Source of the DNA: JAEUOS01 sp965279115
Lineage (GTDB): Bacteria; Pseudomonadota; Gammaproteobacteria; Burkholderiales; JAEUOS01
Length of the DNA: 64,000 nucleotides
NCBI GenBank assembly: GCA_965279115.1
Contig: OZ257137.1
Span: 2,604,001 to 2,668,000, forward strand
Direction of reading: 5' to 3'
A program made the translations under genes and the position numbers. A model generated the notes under the pieces. The model saw nothing but the letters and a program-made list of their open reading frames with translations, searched no databases and had not been told where the DNA came from. Positions 7,198-15,327 of the stretch are shown here, one piece after another. Each line of letters opens with the position of its first letter. Positions within the stretch are counted from its first letter, which is position 1.

Positions 7198-8466
7198 ATG
7201 AGCGCATGGATGCCCTGGCAGGCATGGTGGCATCTGGTCACGCGGGCCACGCTGCGCGGCGATGCGGTGGCCGGCCTCACCGGCGCCTTGCTGGTGTTGC
7301 CGCAGGGGATAGCCTACGCCGCCATCGCCGGATTGCCGCCGGAATACGGGCTGTACTGCGCCATCGGGCCGGCAGTGGTGGCGGCGCTGTTCGGGTCGAG
7401 CATGCATCTGGTATCCGGCCCGACGGCGGCGATCTCGATTGTGGTGTTCTCCGCGCTCTCACCCCTGGCGGTGCCGGGCAGCCCGGCCTACATCACCCTC
7501 GCGCTGACTCTCGGATTCATGGTCGGCGCGGTGCAACTGGCGGTGGGCCTGGCGCGGCTGGGGCGGCTGGCGCACCACATCTCGCACAGCGTCGTCGTGG
7601 GATTCACCAGCGGCGCGGCATTCCTGATTTCAGCCAGCCAGTTGAAACACTTCTTCGGCCTCACCGCCGCCCACGCGACCGGATTCTTCGGCCAGTTGTT
7701 CGAGGCGGTTGCGCTGTTGCCGCAGTCGGATTGGCATGTCGCGGCGGTTGGCGCCATGGCGCTGGGCGCGGCGCTGCTGTGCCGTCGCGTCGATCGGGCG
7801 TTGCCACACATGATCGTCGGCATGGTGGCCGCGGCGCTGCTGGCAGCCTGGTTCGGCAATGTCGCCACGGTCGGCGCCTTGCCGGCGGCGTTGCCGCGAC
7901 TTTCCATGCCCAGCTTCGATACCGGCACCTGGGCCAGGCTGGGTGCCAGCGCCTTGGTGATCGCCGTGCTGGCCCTTACCGAGGCGATCGCGATTTCCCG
8001 CGCCATCGCCCTGCGCTCGGGCCAGATCATCGACAGCAACCAGGAAGTCATCGGCCAGGGGCTGGGCAACCTGGCCGGCAGCTTTCTTTCCGGTTACCCG
8101 TCATCCGGCTCCTTCACCCGCAGCGGGCTCAACTTTGACGCCGGCGCGAAAACCCCGTTGGCGGCAGTGTTCGCAGCCGGCTTCCTGATACTGCTCATGG
8201 CGTTGATCGCCCACTGGATCACCTACCTGCCGCTGGCCGCGATGGCCGGCGTGCTGTTCCTGGTGGCGTGGGGGCTGATTGATCGCAAGGAGATTGCGCT
8301 CATCATGAAGGGGCCTGTGCATGAGCGTGTCGTCCTCGGCGTTACTTTCGTGGCGACCCTTGTAGTGGCGCTTGAGTACGCGGTCTTTATCGGCATTGCC
8401 GTTTCACTGCTGTTGCGGCGCTTCGGCCTGGCCGCAGAAGACGAGGTTGGGCACGGTTCGGACTAG
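7198..8466 (+). CDS. SulP-family anion transporter without STAS domain
   Basis: A 422-residue inner-membrane protein of the SulP/SLC26 family. The signature near the N-terminus (GALLVLPQGIAYAAIAGLPPEYGLY) is followed by about 11-12 hydrophobic segments. Typical SulP proteins end in a cytoplasmic STAS domain; this one stops soon after the last helix (...LLLRRFG), so the regulatory part is missing. ATG 7198 has AAGGG 4 bases upstream and sits 7 bases after the regulator. Between the desulfonation genes and soeABC it is a good candidate for sulfate (or sulfite) export, comparable with the sulfate exporter proposed in cysteate/sulfolactate degradation by Paracoccus pantotrophus. Direction is inference. 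Confidence 0.85.
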   Translation: MSAWMPWQAWWHLVTRATLRGDAVAGLTGALLVLPQGIAYAAIAGLPPEYGLYCAIGPAVVAALFGSSMHLVSGPTAAISIVVFSALSPLAVPGSPAYITLALTLGFMVGAVQLAVGLARLGRLAHHISHSVVVGFTSGAAFLISASQLKHFFGLTAAHATGFFGQLFEAVALLPQSDWHVAAVGAMALGAALLCRRVDRALPHMIVGMVAAALLAAWFGNVATVGALPAALPRLSMPSFDTGTWARLGASALVIAVLALTEAIAISRAIALRSGQIIDSNQEVIGQGLGNLAGSFLSGYPSSGSFTRSGLNFDAGAKTPLAAVFAAGFLILLMALIAHWITYLPLAAMAGVLFLVAWGLIDRKEIALIMKGPVHERVVLGVTFVATLVVALEYAVFIGIAVSLLLRRFGLAAEDEVGHGSD

Positions 8467-8543
8467 AGCCATGTCATCGACCTGGGCTTGCAGACTGATC
8501 GCAGGCCCGGGTGGCGGGTTTCCAAAAGGCGGAAGGCGATCGC

Positions 8544-9080
8544 ATGAATGCGTTGTTCAAGGCGGAACTGAGGCCGGTCGACCTGCTTCTGATGATTGTG
8601 GCTTGTGCTGGCGCAGCAGCGCTCACCTGGCAGGTCATGACATTTCACGAGTATCAGTCGAACGAGCCGCCAGCCGCCTACTTTCCGGTGGTCGTGCGGC
8701 ATCTGCAGCAAGGCAAGCCCGTCATGAAGGTAGTGTTATGGAGCCGGGTGGATGACTACCGTGGCGAACCCGGGTTCACGCTCGACCTGCCCGCTGGCCC
8801 CCTGGATGCGGCGAAGCCGAGGCGCGAGCGGGCGGGCGCGAGCGTCAACGGCAAGGTGGTGCCTGAAGGCACGGCCATGCGCGTCACCGTTAGTGATGAT
8901 GACGGCAACAATGTCTTCACCAGCGAATACCGGGTGTCGAATGGTCGTCTGACCCCGCTCAGGCATGAGGTACACAACCAGGGGGTCGTGTTCTGGATGC
9001 TGTGCGCCGGGGTTGCAGGCGCGCTGGCGATGGGTATGCTCATGCCCTTGCTTCGCCGGGCCTTGAAGCGGCAGGCTTGA
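8544..9080 (+). CDS. Unknown bitopic membrane protein between SulP and soeA
   Basis: A 178-residue protein not recognised as any named family. A hydrophobic segment at about residues 9-29, a polar extracytoplasmic part of about 120 residues (with VVLWSRVDDYRGEPGF and a Ser/Asp-rich SDDDGNN), and a second membrane segment near 153-175 (FWMLCAGVAGALAMGML) end in a basic tail. ATG 8544 has GGAAGG 7 bases upstream. It lies 77 bases after the SulP gene and 183 bases before soeA on the same strand, so a role in sulfite/sulfate handling is possible. That is context only. Confidence 0.7.
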   Translation: MNALFKAELRPVDLLLMIVACAGAAALTWQVMTFHEYQSNEPPAAYFPVVVRHLQQGKPVMKVVLWSRVDDYRGEPGFTLDLPAGPLDAAKPRRERAGASVNGKVVPEGTAMRVTVSDDDGNNVFTSEYRVSNGRLTPLRHEVHNQGVVFWMLCAGVAGALAMGMLMPLLRRALKRQA

Positions 9081-9263
9081 ATCGCCACTGGTCGATCAGG
9101 TTCGGGCGGGCGGCTTCGGCTGGGGCGCACGGGCATTCTCGATGGACAGAAGCTGAATGAACCGATCAGGCTCATCCGCCTTTGTGAAATAACCAGCGCA
9201 ACTAAGCTAAGACGGTTTTAGAATTAGACGAAATCCCCGTTTTCACGCGAGAGCCCCGCCACC

Positions 9264-12170
9264 TTGAACCACGCTGACCCGGTACGCATCACCTCGGACC
9301 TCGACGCCGGCAACACCGTCAAGACGACCACCTGCTACATGTGCGCCTGCCGTTGCGGCATCAAGGTGCATGTGCGCGAAGGCGAGGTGCGCTACATCGA
9401 GGGCAACCCCGAACACCCGTTGAACCAGGGCGTCATCTGCGCCAAGGGGTCGGCCGGCATCATGAAACAGGTTTCGCCGGCGCGGCTGACGCAACCGCTG
9501 ATGCGAAAAGCCGGCAGCGAGCGTGGCGCAGGCGAGTTCGAGGCAATCAGCTGGGACAAGGCCCTCGGCATGCTCACCGAGCGCCTGGCGCATATCCGTG
9601 CGACGGACCCCAAGAAGTTCGCGATGTTTACCGGGCGCGACCAGATGCAGGCGCTCACCGGCCTGTTCGCACGGCAGTTTGGCACGCCCAACTATGCGGC
9701 GCATGGCGGCTTTTGCTCGGTGAACATGGCCGCCGGCATGATCTACACCATCGGCGGCAGCTTCTGGGAGTTCGGCGGGCCGGATCTTGACCGGGCCAAA
9801 CTCTTCGTGATGATCGGTACGGCCGAGGATCATCATTCCAACCCGCTGAAGATCGCGATCTCGAAGTTCAAGCGCGGCGGCGGGCGGTTCATCTCGATCA
9901 ACCCTGTGCGCACGGGCTACTCGGCGATCGCCGACGAGTGGATTCCGATCAAGCCCGGCACCGATGGCGCGCTCTTCATGGCCTTGCTGCATGAGGTCAT
10001 CGCCAACGATCAGATTGACCACGCCTTCCTGAAGCGCTACACCAACGCCCCGCAACTGGTAGTGGAGGACGACTGCGAACGGCAGGGCCTGTTCGCTTTC
10101 GACCCGGCTGCCGGCCCGCCGGGAGATGGACGCAACCCGCACAACAAGCTGGTATGGGACAAGACCAGCGGCAAAGTGATGGCTGCCTATCCAGCGGGTA
10201 TTGCCGATGGCTGCGACCCGGCGCTCGAAGGCCGCTTTACCCTGGCCGATGGCACGCGCGTGGTGCCGTCCTTCCAGTTGCTGCGCGAACGTGTGGCCGA
10301 TTGCACGCCGGAATGGGCGGCCGCCATCACCGGCATACCCGCCGCGCGCATCAAGGCGCTAGCGCGCGAAATGGGTGACACCGCCTTCAAGCAGGCTTTC
10401 GAGTTACCGATTCCCTGGACCGACGCGTGGGGCAAGCAGCATCCGACCACCATAGGCCGGCCGGTGGCCTTTCATGCCATGCGCGGCCTGGCAGCGCATT
10501 CGAACGGCTTCCAGACCGTGCGCGCGCTGGCCGTGCTGATGAGTGTGCTGGGCACCATAGACGCGCCGGGCGGGTTCCGCCACAAGGCGCCCTACCCACG
10601 CCACATCGTGCCCAACTACCGCGCTTTCAACGCGCCGGAAATGATCAAGCCGAACACGCCGTTGAACGCGGCGCCGCTGGGCTTTCCGGCCCACCCGGAC
10701 GAATTGGCGATCAATCCGGACGGCTCGCCGATCCGCATCGACCATGCGTTCTCGTGGGAGCATCCGCTCTCGGCGCACGGGATGATGCACAACGTCATCA
10801 CCAATGCGATCAAGGGCGACCCCTACCGCATCGACACGCTGATGATCTTCATGGCCAACATGGCATGGAACTCGACCATGAACACCATGGCCGTGCGCGA
10901 GATGTTGAACCGCAAGGACGAGAAGGGGGAGCACCTGATCCCCTTCCTGGTGGTGTGCGACGCCTTCCAGAGCGAGATGACGGCGTTTGCCGACCTGGTG
11001 CTGCCGGACACCACCTACCTCGAGCGCCACGACGTGATGAGCATGCTCGACCGGCCGATCTCGGAATTCGACGGCCCGGTCGATTCGGTGCGCATTCCGG
11101 TGGTGCCGCCCAAGGGCGAATGCCGGCCGTTCCAGGAAGTGCTGATCGAGCTCGCCTCGCGGCTCAAGTTCCCGGTGTTCACCAACGAGGAGGGCGGGCG
11201 CAAGTTCCGCGACTATCCGGACTTCATCGTCAACTTCGAACCGCAGCCGGGCATCGGCTTCCTGATGGGCTGGCGCGGCACCGACGGCGGTTCGCACCTG
11301 CGCGGCCTGCCCAATCCCAAACAGTGGGAGATGTACGAAAAGAACAACTGCGTGTTCCAGTACCACATGCCGGAAAACATGCACTACATGCGCAACTGGA
11401 ACCGCGATTACCTTGACTTCGCCAAGGAGAAGGGCTGGCGCCAGCGCAACGACCCGGTGCAATTGGCGCTTTACTCCGACACGCTGCAGTCGTTCCGCCT
11501 GGCGGCCCAGGGCAAGAGTCCTGGCCGCCGCCCGCCGGAGCAGTTGCGCGAACGCATCGCCACCTACTTCGACCCGCTGCCGTTCTGGTACGCGCCGCTC
11601 GAGGCGGCTGCCACCGACACCACTGCGTATCCGCTGGCCGCCATCACCCAGCGGCCGATGGCGATGTACCACGCCTGGGATTCGCAGAATGCGTGGTTGC
11701 GGCAGATCCATAGCCACAACACCCTGCAGGTCAACCCGGTCACGGCCGCCACGGCCGGAATCGCCGACGGTGGCTGGTGCTGGGTGGAAAGCCAGTGGGG
11801 CAAGGTACGCTGTATCGCGCGCCATTCCGAGGCGGTGGAGCCGGGCACGGTGTGGACCTGGAACGCTATCGGCAAGGCCAGCGGTGCATGGCAGCTTGAG
11901 CCCGGCGCCGACGAGTCGCGCAAGGGTTTCCTGCTCAATCACCTGATCAGCGAGGAACTCCCGCTGGCCGGGCAGCCCGGTCACACCATCAGCAACTCCG
12001 ACCCCATCACCGGCCAGGCCGGCTGGTACGACGTTCGCGTGCGCATCCGTCCTGCTGCACCGGAAGAACCGGAAGAGTCATACCCGCAGGTGGCTGCCGT
12101 GCCATCGCCCCCGGGCGTGGCCGGCCGTGCCGCCGGCGTGCTCGCCTATTTCGCAGGAAAGCGCAAATGA
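9264..12170 (+). CDS. soeA: Sulfite dehydrogenase (quinone), molybdopterin subunit
   Basis: A 968-residue molybdopterin oxidoreductase of the DMSO-reductase family. C24-x2-C27-x3-C31-x27-C59 binds an N-terminal [4Fe-4S] cluster, and Cys151 (HGGFCSVN) is the likely Mo ligand. There is no twin-arginine signal, so the enzyme stays in the cytoplasm, as SoeA does. With SoeB and SoeC it would oxidise sulfite to sulfate and pass electrons to quinone. The start is TTG 9264; no in-frame ATG precedes the first cluster motif. Its TGA overlaps the ATG of soeB. Polysulfide/thiosulfate reductases (PsrA/PhsA) are relatives, but those are exported. The sulfite source next door (suyAB) supports the assignment. 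Confidence 0.85.
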   Translation: MNHADPVRITSDLDAGNTVKTTTCYMCACRCGIKVHVREGEVRYIEGNPEHPLNQGVICAKGSAGIMKQVSPARLTQPLMRKAGSERGAGEFEAISWDKALGMLTERLAHIRATDPKKFAMFTGRDQMQALTGLFARQFGTPNYAAHGGFCSVNMAAGMIYTIGGSFWEFGGPDLDRAKLFVMIGTAEDHHSNPLKIAISKFKRGGGRFISINPVRTGYSAIADEWIPIKPGTDGALFMALLHEVIANDQIDHAFLKRYTNAPQLVVEDDCERQGLFAFDPAAGPPGDGRNPHNKLVWDKTSGKVMAAYPAGIADGCDPALEGRFTLADGTRVVPSFQLLRERVADCTPEWAAAITGIPAARIKALAREMGDTAFKQAFELPIPWTDAWGKQHPTTIGRPVAFHAMRGLAAHSNGFQTVRALAVLMSVLGTIDAPGGFRHKAPYPRHIVPNYRAFNAPEMIKPNTPLNAAPLGFPAHPDELAINPDGSPIRIDHAFSWEHPLSAHGMMHNVITNAIKGDPYRIDTLMIFMANMAWNSTMNTMAVREMLNRKDEKGEHLIPFLVVCDAFQSEMTAFADLVLPDTTYLERHDVMSMLDRPISEFDGPVDSVRIPVVPPKGECRPFQEVLIELASRLKFPVFTNEEGGRKFRDYPDFIVNFEPQPGIGFLMGWRGTDGGSHLRGLPNPKQWEMYEKNNCVFQYHMPENMHYMRNWNRDYLDFAKEKGWRQRNDPVQLALYSDTLQSFRLAAQGKSPGRRPPEQLRERIATYFDPLPFWYAPLEAAATDTTAYPLAAITQRPMAMYHAWDSQNAWLRQIHSHNTLQVNPVTAATAGIADGGWCWVESQWGKVRCIARHSEAVEPGTVWTWNAIGKASGAWQLEPGADESRKGFLLNHLISEELPLAGQPGHTISNSDPITGQAGWYDVRVRIRPAAPEEPEESYPQVAAVPSPPGVAGRAAGVLAYFAGKRK

Positions 12171-12823
12171 CACAACCCGCCGAAACCCTGGCCAAACAAC
12201 TGGCACTGGTCATCGACCTCAACGTCTGCGTGGGCTGCCATGCCTGCGTGACCTCATGCAAGCAGTGGAACACCTCCGGCTCGGCCGGGCCGCTGGCTGA
12301 CCTCAACGCCTATGGCGCGGAACCCAACGGTACCTTCTTCAACCGGGTGCAAACCTGGGAGGCCGGGGAGTTTCCGCAGGCCGACACCATCCACTTCCCC
12401 AAGAGCTGCCTGCACTGCGAGGACCCGCCCTGCGTGCCGGTGTGTCCGACCGGCGCCTCCTACAAGCGCAAGGAAGACGGCATCGTCCTGGTGGATTACG
12501 ACCGCTGCATCGGCTGCAAGTACTGCGCCTGGGCCTGCCCGTATGGCGCGCGCGAACTCGACGAGTCGCGCCAGGTGATGACCAAGTGCACCCTGTGCGT
12601 GGACCGCATCTACGACGAAAAGCTCGTGCCCGAGGACCGCAAGCCCGCCTGCGTCAAGGCCTGCCCGACCAACGCGCGCCTGTTCGGCGACGTCAAGGAC
12701 CCGGATTCGGAGGTGTCGAAGGCCATCCGCGAACGCGGCGGCTATTCGCTCATGCCCGAGTGGGGCACACAACCGGCCAACCAGTACCTGCCGCGCCTGG
12801 TGCGCGAAGCCCAGGAGTTCTAG
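12167..12823 (+). CDS. soeB: Sulfite dehydrogenase (quinone), iron-sulfur subunit
   Basis: A 218-residue electron-transfer protein of the DmsB/PhsB type. It has sixteen cysteines in four ferredoxin-like groups: CVGCHACVTSC, CLHCEDPPCVPVC, CIGCKYCAWAC and CTLC...CVKAC, enough for four [4Fe-4S] clusters. No signal peptide. It carries electrons from SoeA to the membrane anchor. The ATG overlaps the soeA stop by 4 bases, giving translational coupling, and the stop is 2 bases before soeC. Confidence 0.9.
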   Translation: MTQPAETLAKQLALVIDLNVCVGCHACVTSCKQWNTSGSAGPLADLNAYGAEPNGTFFNRVQTWEAGEFPQADTIHFPKSCLHCEDPPCVPVCPTGASYKRKEDGIVLVDYDRCIGCKYCAWACPYGARELDESRQVMTKCTLCVDRIYDEKLVPEDRKPACVKACPTNARLFGDVKDPDSEVSKAIRERGGYSLMPEWGTQPANQYLPRLVREAQEF

Positions 12824-12825
12824 AC

Positions 12826-13746
12826 ATGCATCCTGCGTGGTCGGTGATCCTGTTCACCGTGCTGGCCGGGCTCGGCCAGGGCTTGTTCGTCATGCTGGTG
12901 CGCGCCTCGGGCACCGGCGTGTCCGCGCATCTGCTGGGCCTGGCGGGCCTGGCCAGTGCCGCCCTGCTGTGCGCCGGGCTGGCCTGCTCTTTCTTTCACC
13001 TGGGCCATCCCATGCGTGCCTGGCGTGCGGTGGCAATGTGGCGCACTTCATGGCTTTCGCGCGAGGTGATCGTGCTGCCGCTCACCATTGCCGTAGTGGC
13101 GGCGTGGTCGCTGGCGCAACTGGCTGGCTGGACGCACGTGCAGTGGCTGGGCGCGGCTGGCGTGATCCTGTGTTTCGCGCTCTGGGTGTGCACCGGCATG
13201 ATCTACGCCTGCATACGCTTCCTGCGCGAGTGGGCCCATCCGCTCACCATCGTCAATTTCGTGCTGCTGGGCTGGATGTCGGGTGCGACCGTGTTTGCCG
13301 CGTTGAGCGTGCTGGTCCCCGGTTTCGGCGATAGTTCCCTTTGGCTGACCGCGGCGATTGCGCTCACCGTGGCCGGCGCATGTGGCCGGCTGGCGAGCCT
13401 GGGCCGCAACCGCCTGTTGAAACCGCTCTCCACGCCGCAAAGCGCGCTCGGCATCAAGAACGCGAAACTCAGGCAGATGTCGCAAGGCGCCACCGGTGGC
13501 AGCTTCAATACCCGCGAGTTTTTCCATGGCAAGAGCGCACTGGTGGTGGGAAACGTGCGCTGGATAGCCTTGTTGTTGGCCTTCGCCGTGCCCCTGGCAC
13601 TGCTGGTGGCGGCGCGTTACCAGCCGGGCGCGGGCCTGGTCGCCGGAGCGGCCTTGTCCCAGGTGCTGGGTCTGCTGGCCGAGCGCTGGTTGTTCTTCGC
13701 GCAGGCCAACCATCCGCAGAACATCTACTACCAGGCGGTGGCCTGA
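12826..13746 (+). CDS. soeC: Sulfite dehydrogenase (quinone), DmsC-type membrane anchor
   Basis: A 306-residue DmsC-family anchor with about eight hydrophobic helices, starting at ATG 12826. It docks the cytoplasmic SoeAB module to the inner membrane and delivers electrons to the quinone pool. Helix 2 carries CAGLACSFFHLGHPMRAW and a later loop carries NREFF/HGKSALVVGN-like blocks typical of DmsC anchors. It is the last gene of soeABC; the next gene starts 72 bases on and belongs to an unrelated ECF group. Confidence 0.88.
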   Translation: MHPAWSVILFTVLAGLGQGLFVMLVRASGTGVSAHLLGLAGLASAALLCAGLACSFFHLGHPMRAWRAVAMWRTSWLSREVIVLPLTIAVVAAWSLAQLAGWTHVQWLGAAGVILCFALWVCTGMIYACIRFLREWAHPLTIVNFVLLGWMSGATVFAALSVLVPGFGDSSLWLTAAIALTVAGACGRLASLGRNRLLKPLSTPQSALGIKNAKLRQMSQGATGGSFNTREFFHGKSALVVGNVRWIALLLAFAVPLALLVAARYQPGAGLVAGAALSQVLGLLAERWLFFAQANHPQNIYYQAVA

Positions 13747-13818
13747 GCGGGTTCCCGCGTTGGATTTCGCGGGTCGCCGGCTGGCGTTATCATGCGGCGC
13801 TCTGCCGGAGAGCCATTC

Positions 13819-14172
13819 ATGTCCTACCTGCTTCTGATTCACGAACCCCACGGCCAACGCGCCGAGCGCACGCTCGAGGAAGGCCAGGCAGCCTACGGCG
13901 CCATGGTGAAGTTTGCCGAGGACCTCAAGGCGCGCGGCGTCCTGCGTGCGGTCGAGTCGCTGGTTTCGGATGATCGTGGCGCACGCCTGGCCGTACGGGG
14001 CGGCAAGACCAGTGTCATCGACGGCCCGTTCACCGAAGCGCGTGAAATGGTCGGCGGCTTTTTCCTGATCGACGTCGCCAACCGCGACGAGGCGCTGGAG
14101 ATCGCCCGGGCCTGCCCGGCGGCTGAATGGGCGACGGTCGAAGTGCGCGAAACCGGGCCCTGCTTCATCTAG
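13819..14172 (+). CDS. DGPF/YCII-related protein
   Basis: A 117-residue YCII-fold protein with the namesake motif VIDGPFTEAREMVGGFF near residues 66-82. The function is unknown, but genes of this family are the hallmark neighbours of ECF42 sigma factors, and one lies 1.2 kb downstream. The start at ATG 13819 has GGAG 8 bases upstream. No copy of the TGTCGA-N17-CGTCGT element lies in front of it, unlike the next two genes. Confidence 0.88.
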   Translation: MSYLLLIHEPHGQRAERTLEEGQAAYGAMVKFAEDLKARGVLRAVESLVSDDRGARLAVRGGKTSVIDGPFTEAREMVGGFFLIDVANRDEALEIARACPAAEWATVEVRETGPCFI

Positions 14173-14208
14173 CCCCCCTTCATGCGGCGCGCAATTTTTG
14201 CAATTGCG

Positions 14209-14237
14209 TGTCGAATCCGGCACCCTTCGCCCGTCGT
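14209..14237 (+). promoter_or_regulatory. Putative ECF promoter in front of the SRPBCC gene
   Basis: TGTCGA (14209-14214), a 17-base spacer and CGTCGT (14232-14237), about 53 bases before the ATG at 14291. The same hexamers with the same spacing occur at 14835-14863, and ATCC follows TGTCGA in both. The -35 half resembles the TGTCGA reported for ECF42 targets. Confidence 0.65.
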
Positions 14238-14290
14238 TACGCATCGATCGCCGCGCTCAAGGTGGCAACGTCCAACCAGGGAGAAACCGC

Positions 14291-14818
14291 ATGCTGAAGA
14301 TCATTGCCATTGTCGTGGCAGTCCTGCTTGGCGCTGTGTTGATTTACGCGGCCACCCGCCCCGATTCGTTCCGGGTCGAGCGTAGCAACACCATCAAGGC
14401 GCCGCCGGAGAAGATATTCGCCGCCATCAACGACCTGCACCAATGGGAGTCCTGGTCGCCTTGGGAGAAGGTCGATCCGGCCCTGAAGCGTAACTACGGC
14501 GGAGCTGTCAGCGGCAAGGGGGCCACCTATGCCTGGGTGGGCAACAAGGAGGTGGGCTCGGGCAGCATGGAAATCCTGGAATCCACGCCGCCCTCGAAGC
14601 TGCTGCTCAAGCTCGACTTCACCACCCCTTTCGAGGCGCACAACATGGTCGAGTTCAGCCTGGTGCGGGAAGGGGATGCCACCCGGGTCACGCAGGCGAT
14701 GTTCGGCCCCAGTCCCTTCATTTCGAAGCTGATGAGCCTGGTGTTCAGCATGGACAAGATGGTCGGGACTAAGTTCGAGGAAGGCCTGGCCAACCTGAAG
14801 GCGATCGCGGAAAAATAG
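14291..14818 (+). CDS. SRPBCC-domain protein with N-terminal membrane anchor
   Basis: A 175-residue protein with one N-terminal hydrophobic segment (about residues 3-21, IIAIVVAVLLGAVLIYAA) followed by a START/polyketide-cyclase-like fold (APPEKIFAAINDLHQWESWSPW). This fold makes a hydrophobic ligand pocket; the ligand is unknown. ATG 14291 has AGGGAG upstream. It is preceded by an ECF-type promoter element and lies in the ECF42 gene group, so it is probably a target of the sigma factor encoded downstream. Confidence 0.85.
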   Translation: MLKIIAIVVAVLLGAVLIYAATRPDSFRVERSNTIKAPPEKIFAAINDLHQWESWSPWEKVDPALKRNYGGAVSGKGATYAWVGNKEVGSGSMEILESTPPSKLLLKLDFTTPFEAHNMVEFSLVREGDATRVTQAMFGPSPFISKLMSLVFSMDKMVGTKFEEGLANLKAIAEK

Positions 14819-14834
14819 CTGGTACGGATTTGCA

Positions 14835-14863
14835 TGTCGAATCCGCGGCATTGCGTTCGTCGT
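14835..14863 (+). promoter_or_regulatory. Putative ECF promoter in front of the PhnB-like gene
   Basis: TGTCGA (14835-14840), 17 bases, CGTCGT (14858-14863), about 50 bases before the ATG at 14914. It is the twin of the element at 14209-14237 and would drive the PhnB-like gene and the sigma factor gene coupled to it, giving positive autoregulation. Confidence 0.65.
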
Positions 14864-14913
14864 GGCTTGCATGCCGCGTTGCGGCCCAACACCTCACATG
14901 AAGGAGCACGGCA

Positions 14914-15327
14914 ATGCTGATTCAAGCCTATTTGTTTTTCGACGGCCGCGCCGAAGAAGCCATGACGTTCTACCAGCGCGTGCTGGGTGCCAAGGCTGAA
15001 ATGCTGATGCGCTTCAGTGAATGCCCCGACCCGATGCCGCCGGGGATGATCCCTCCGGGTGCTGAAAACAAGTTGATGCACGCGGCCGTGCGCATCGGCG
15101 AATCGACGGTCATGATGTCTGATGGAGGTTGCAGCGGCGCGGCGAAGTTCGACGGCTTTTCGCTCTCGCTCACCGTGGCCGACCGTGCCGAGGCCGAGCG
15201 GGTGTTTGCCGCGCTGGGCGAAGGCGGCCAGGTGCGCATGCCTTTGGGCAAGACCTTCTTTTCACCCTGTTTCGGCATGTTGGCCGACCGCTTCGGCGTG
15301 GGCTGGATGGTCATCGTCCCGGAATGA
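14914..15327 (+). CDS. PhnB-like VOC-fold protein
   Basis: A 137-residue vicinal-oxygen-chelate protein of the PhnB/3-demethylubiquinone-methyltransferase-like type (YLFFDGRAEEAMTFYQRVLGA at the start, WMVIVP at the end). It is a single glyoxalase-like module; the activity is unknown. It sits behind the second ECF-type promoter element, and its TGA overlaps the ATG of the sigma factor gene by 4 bases. PhnB-like and DGPF proteins commonly accompany ECF42 sigma factors. Confidence 0.87.
   Translation: MLIQAYLFFDGRAEEAMTFYQRVLGAKAEMLMRFSECPDPMPPGMIPPGAENKLMHAAVRIGESTVMMSDGGCSGAAKFDGFSLSLTVADRAEAERVFAALGEGGQVRMPLGKTFFSPCFGMLADRFGVGWMVIVPE

Noticed and set aside
9081..9263. Promoter of soeABC
   Set aside because: TAGAAT near 9219-9224 resembles a -10, but no -35 is placed 16-18 bases upstream, so it was not listed.
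13747..13818. Third ECF promoter element in front of the DGPF gene
   Set aside because: The best alignment gives GGATTT-N17-CGTTAT, which does not match TGTCGA / CGTCGT well enough.
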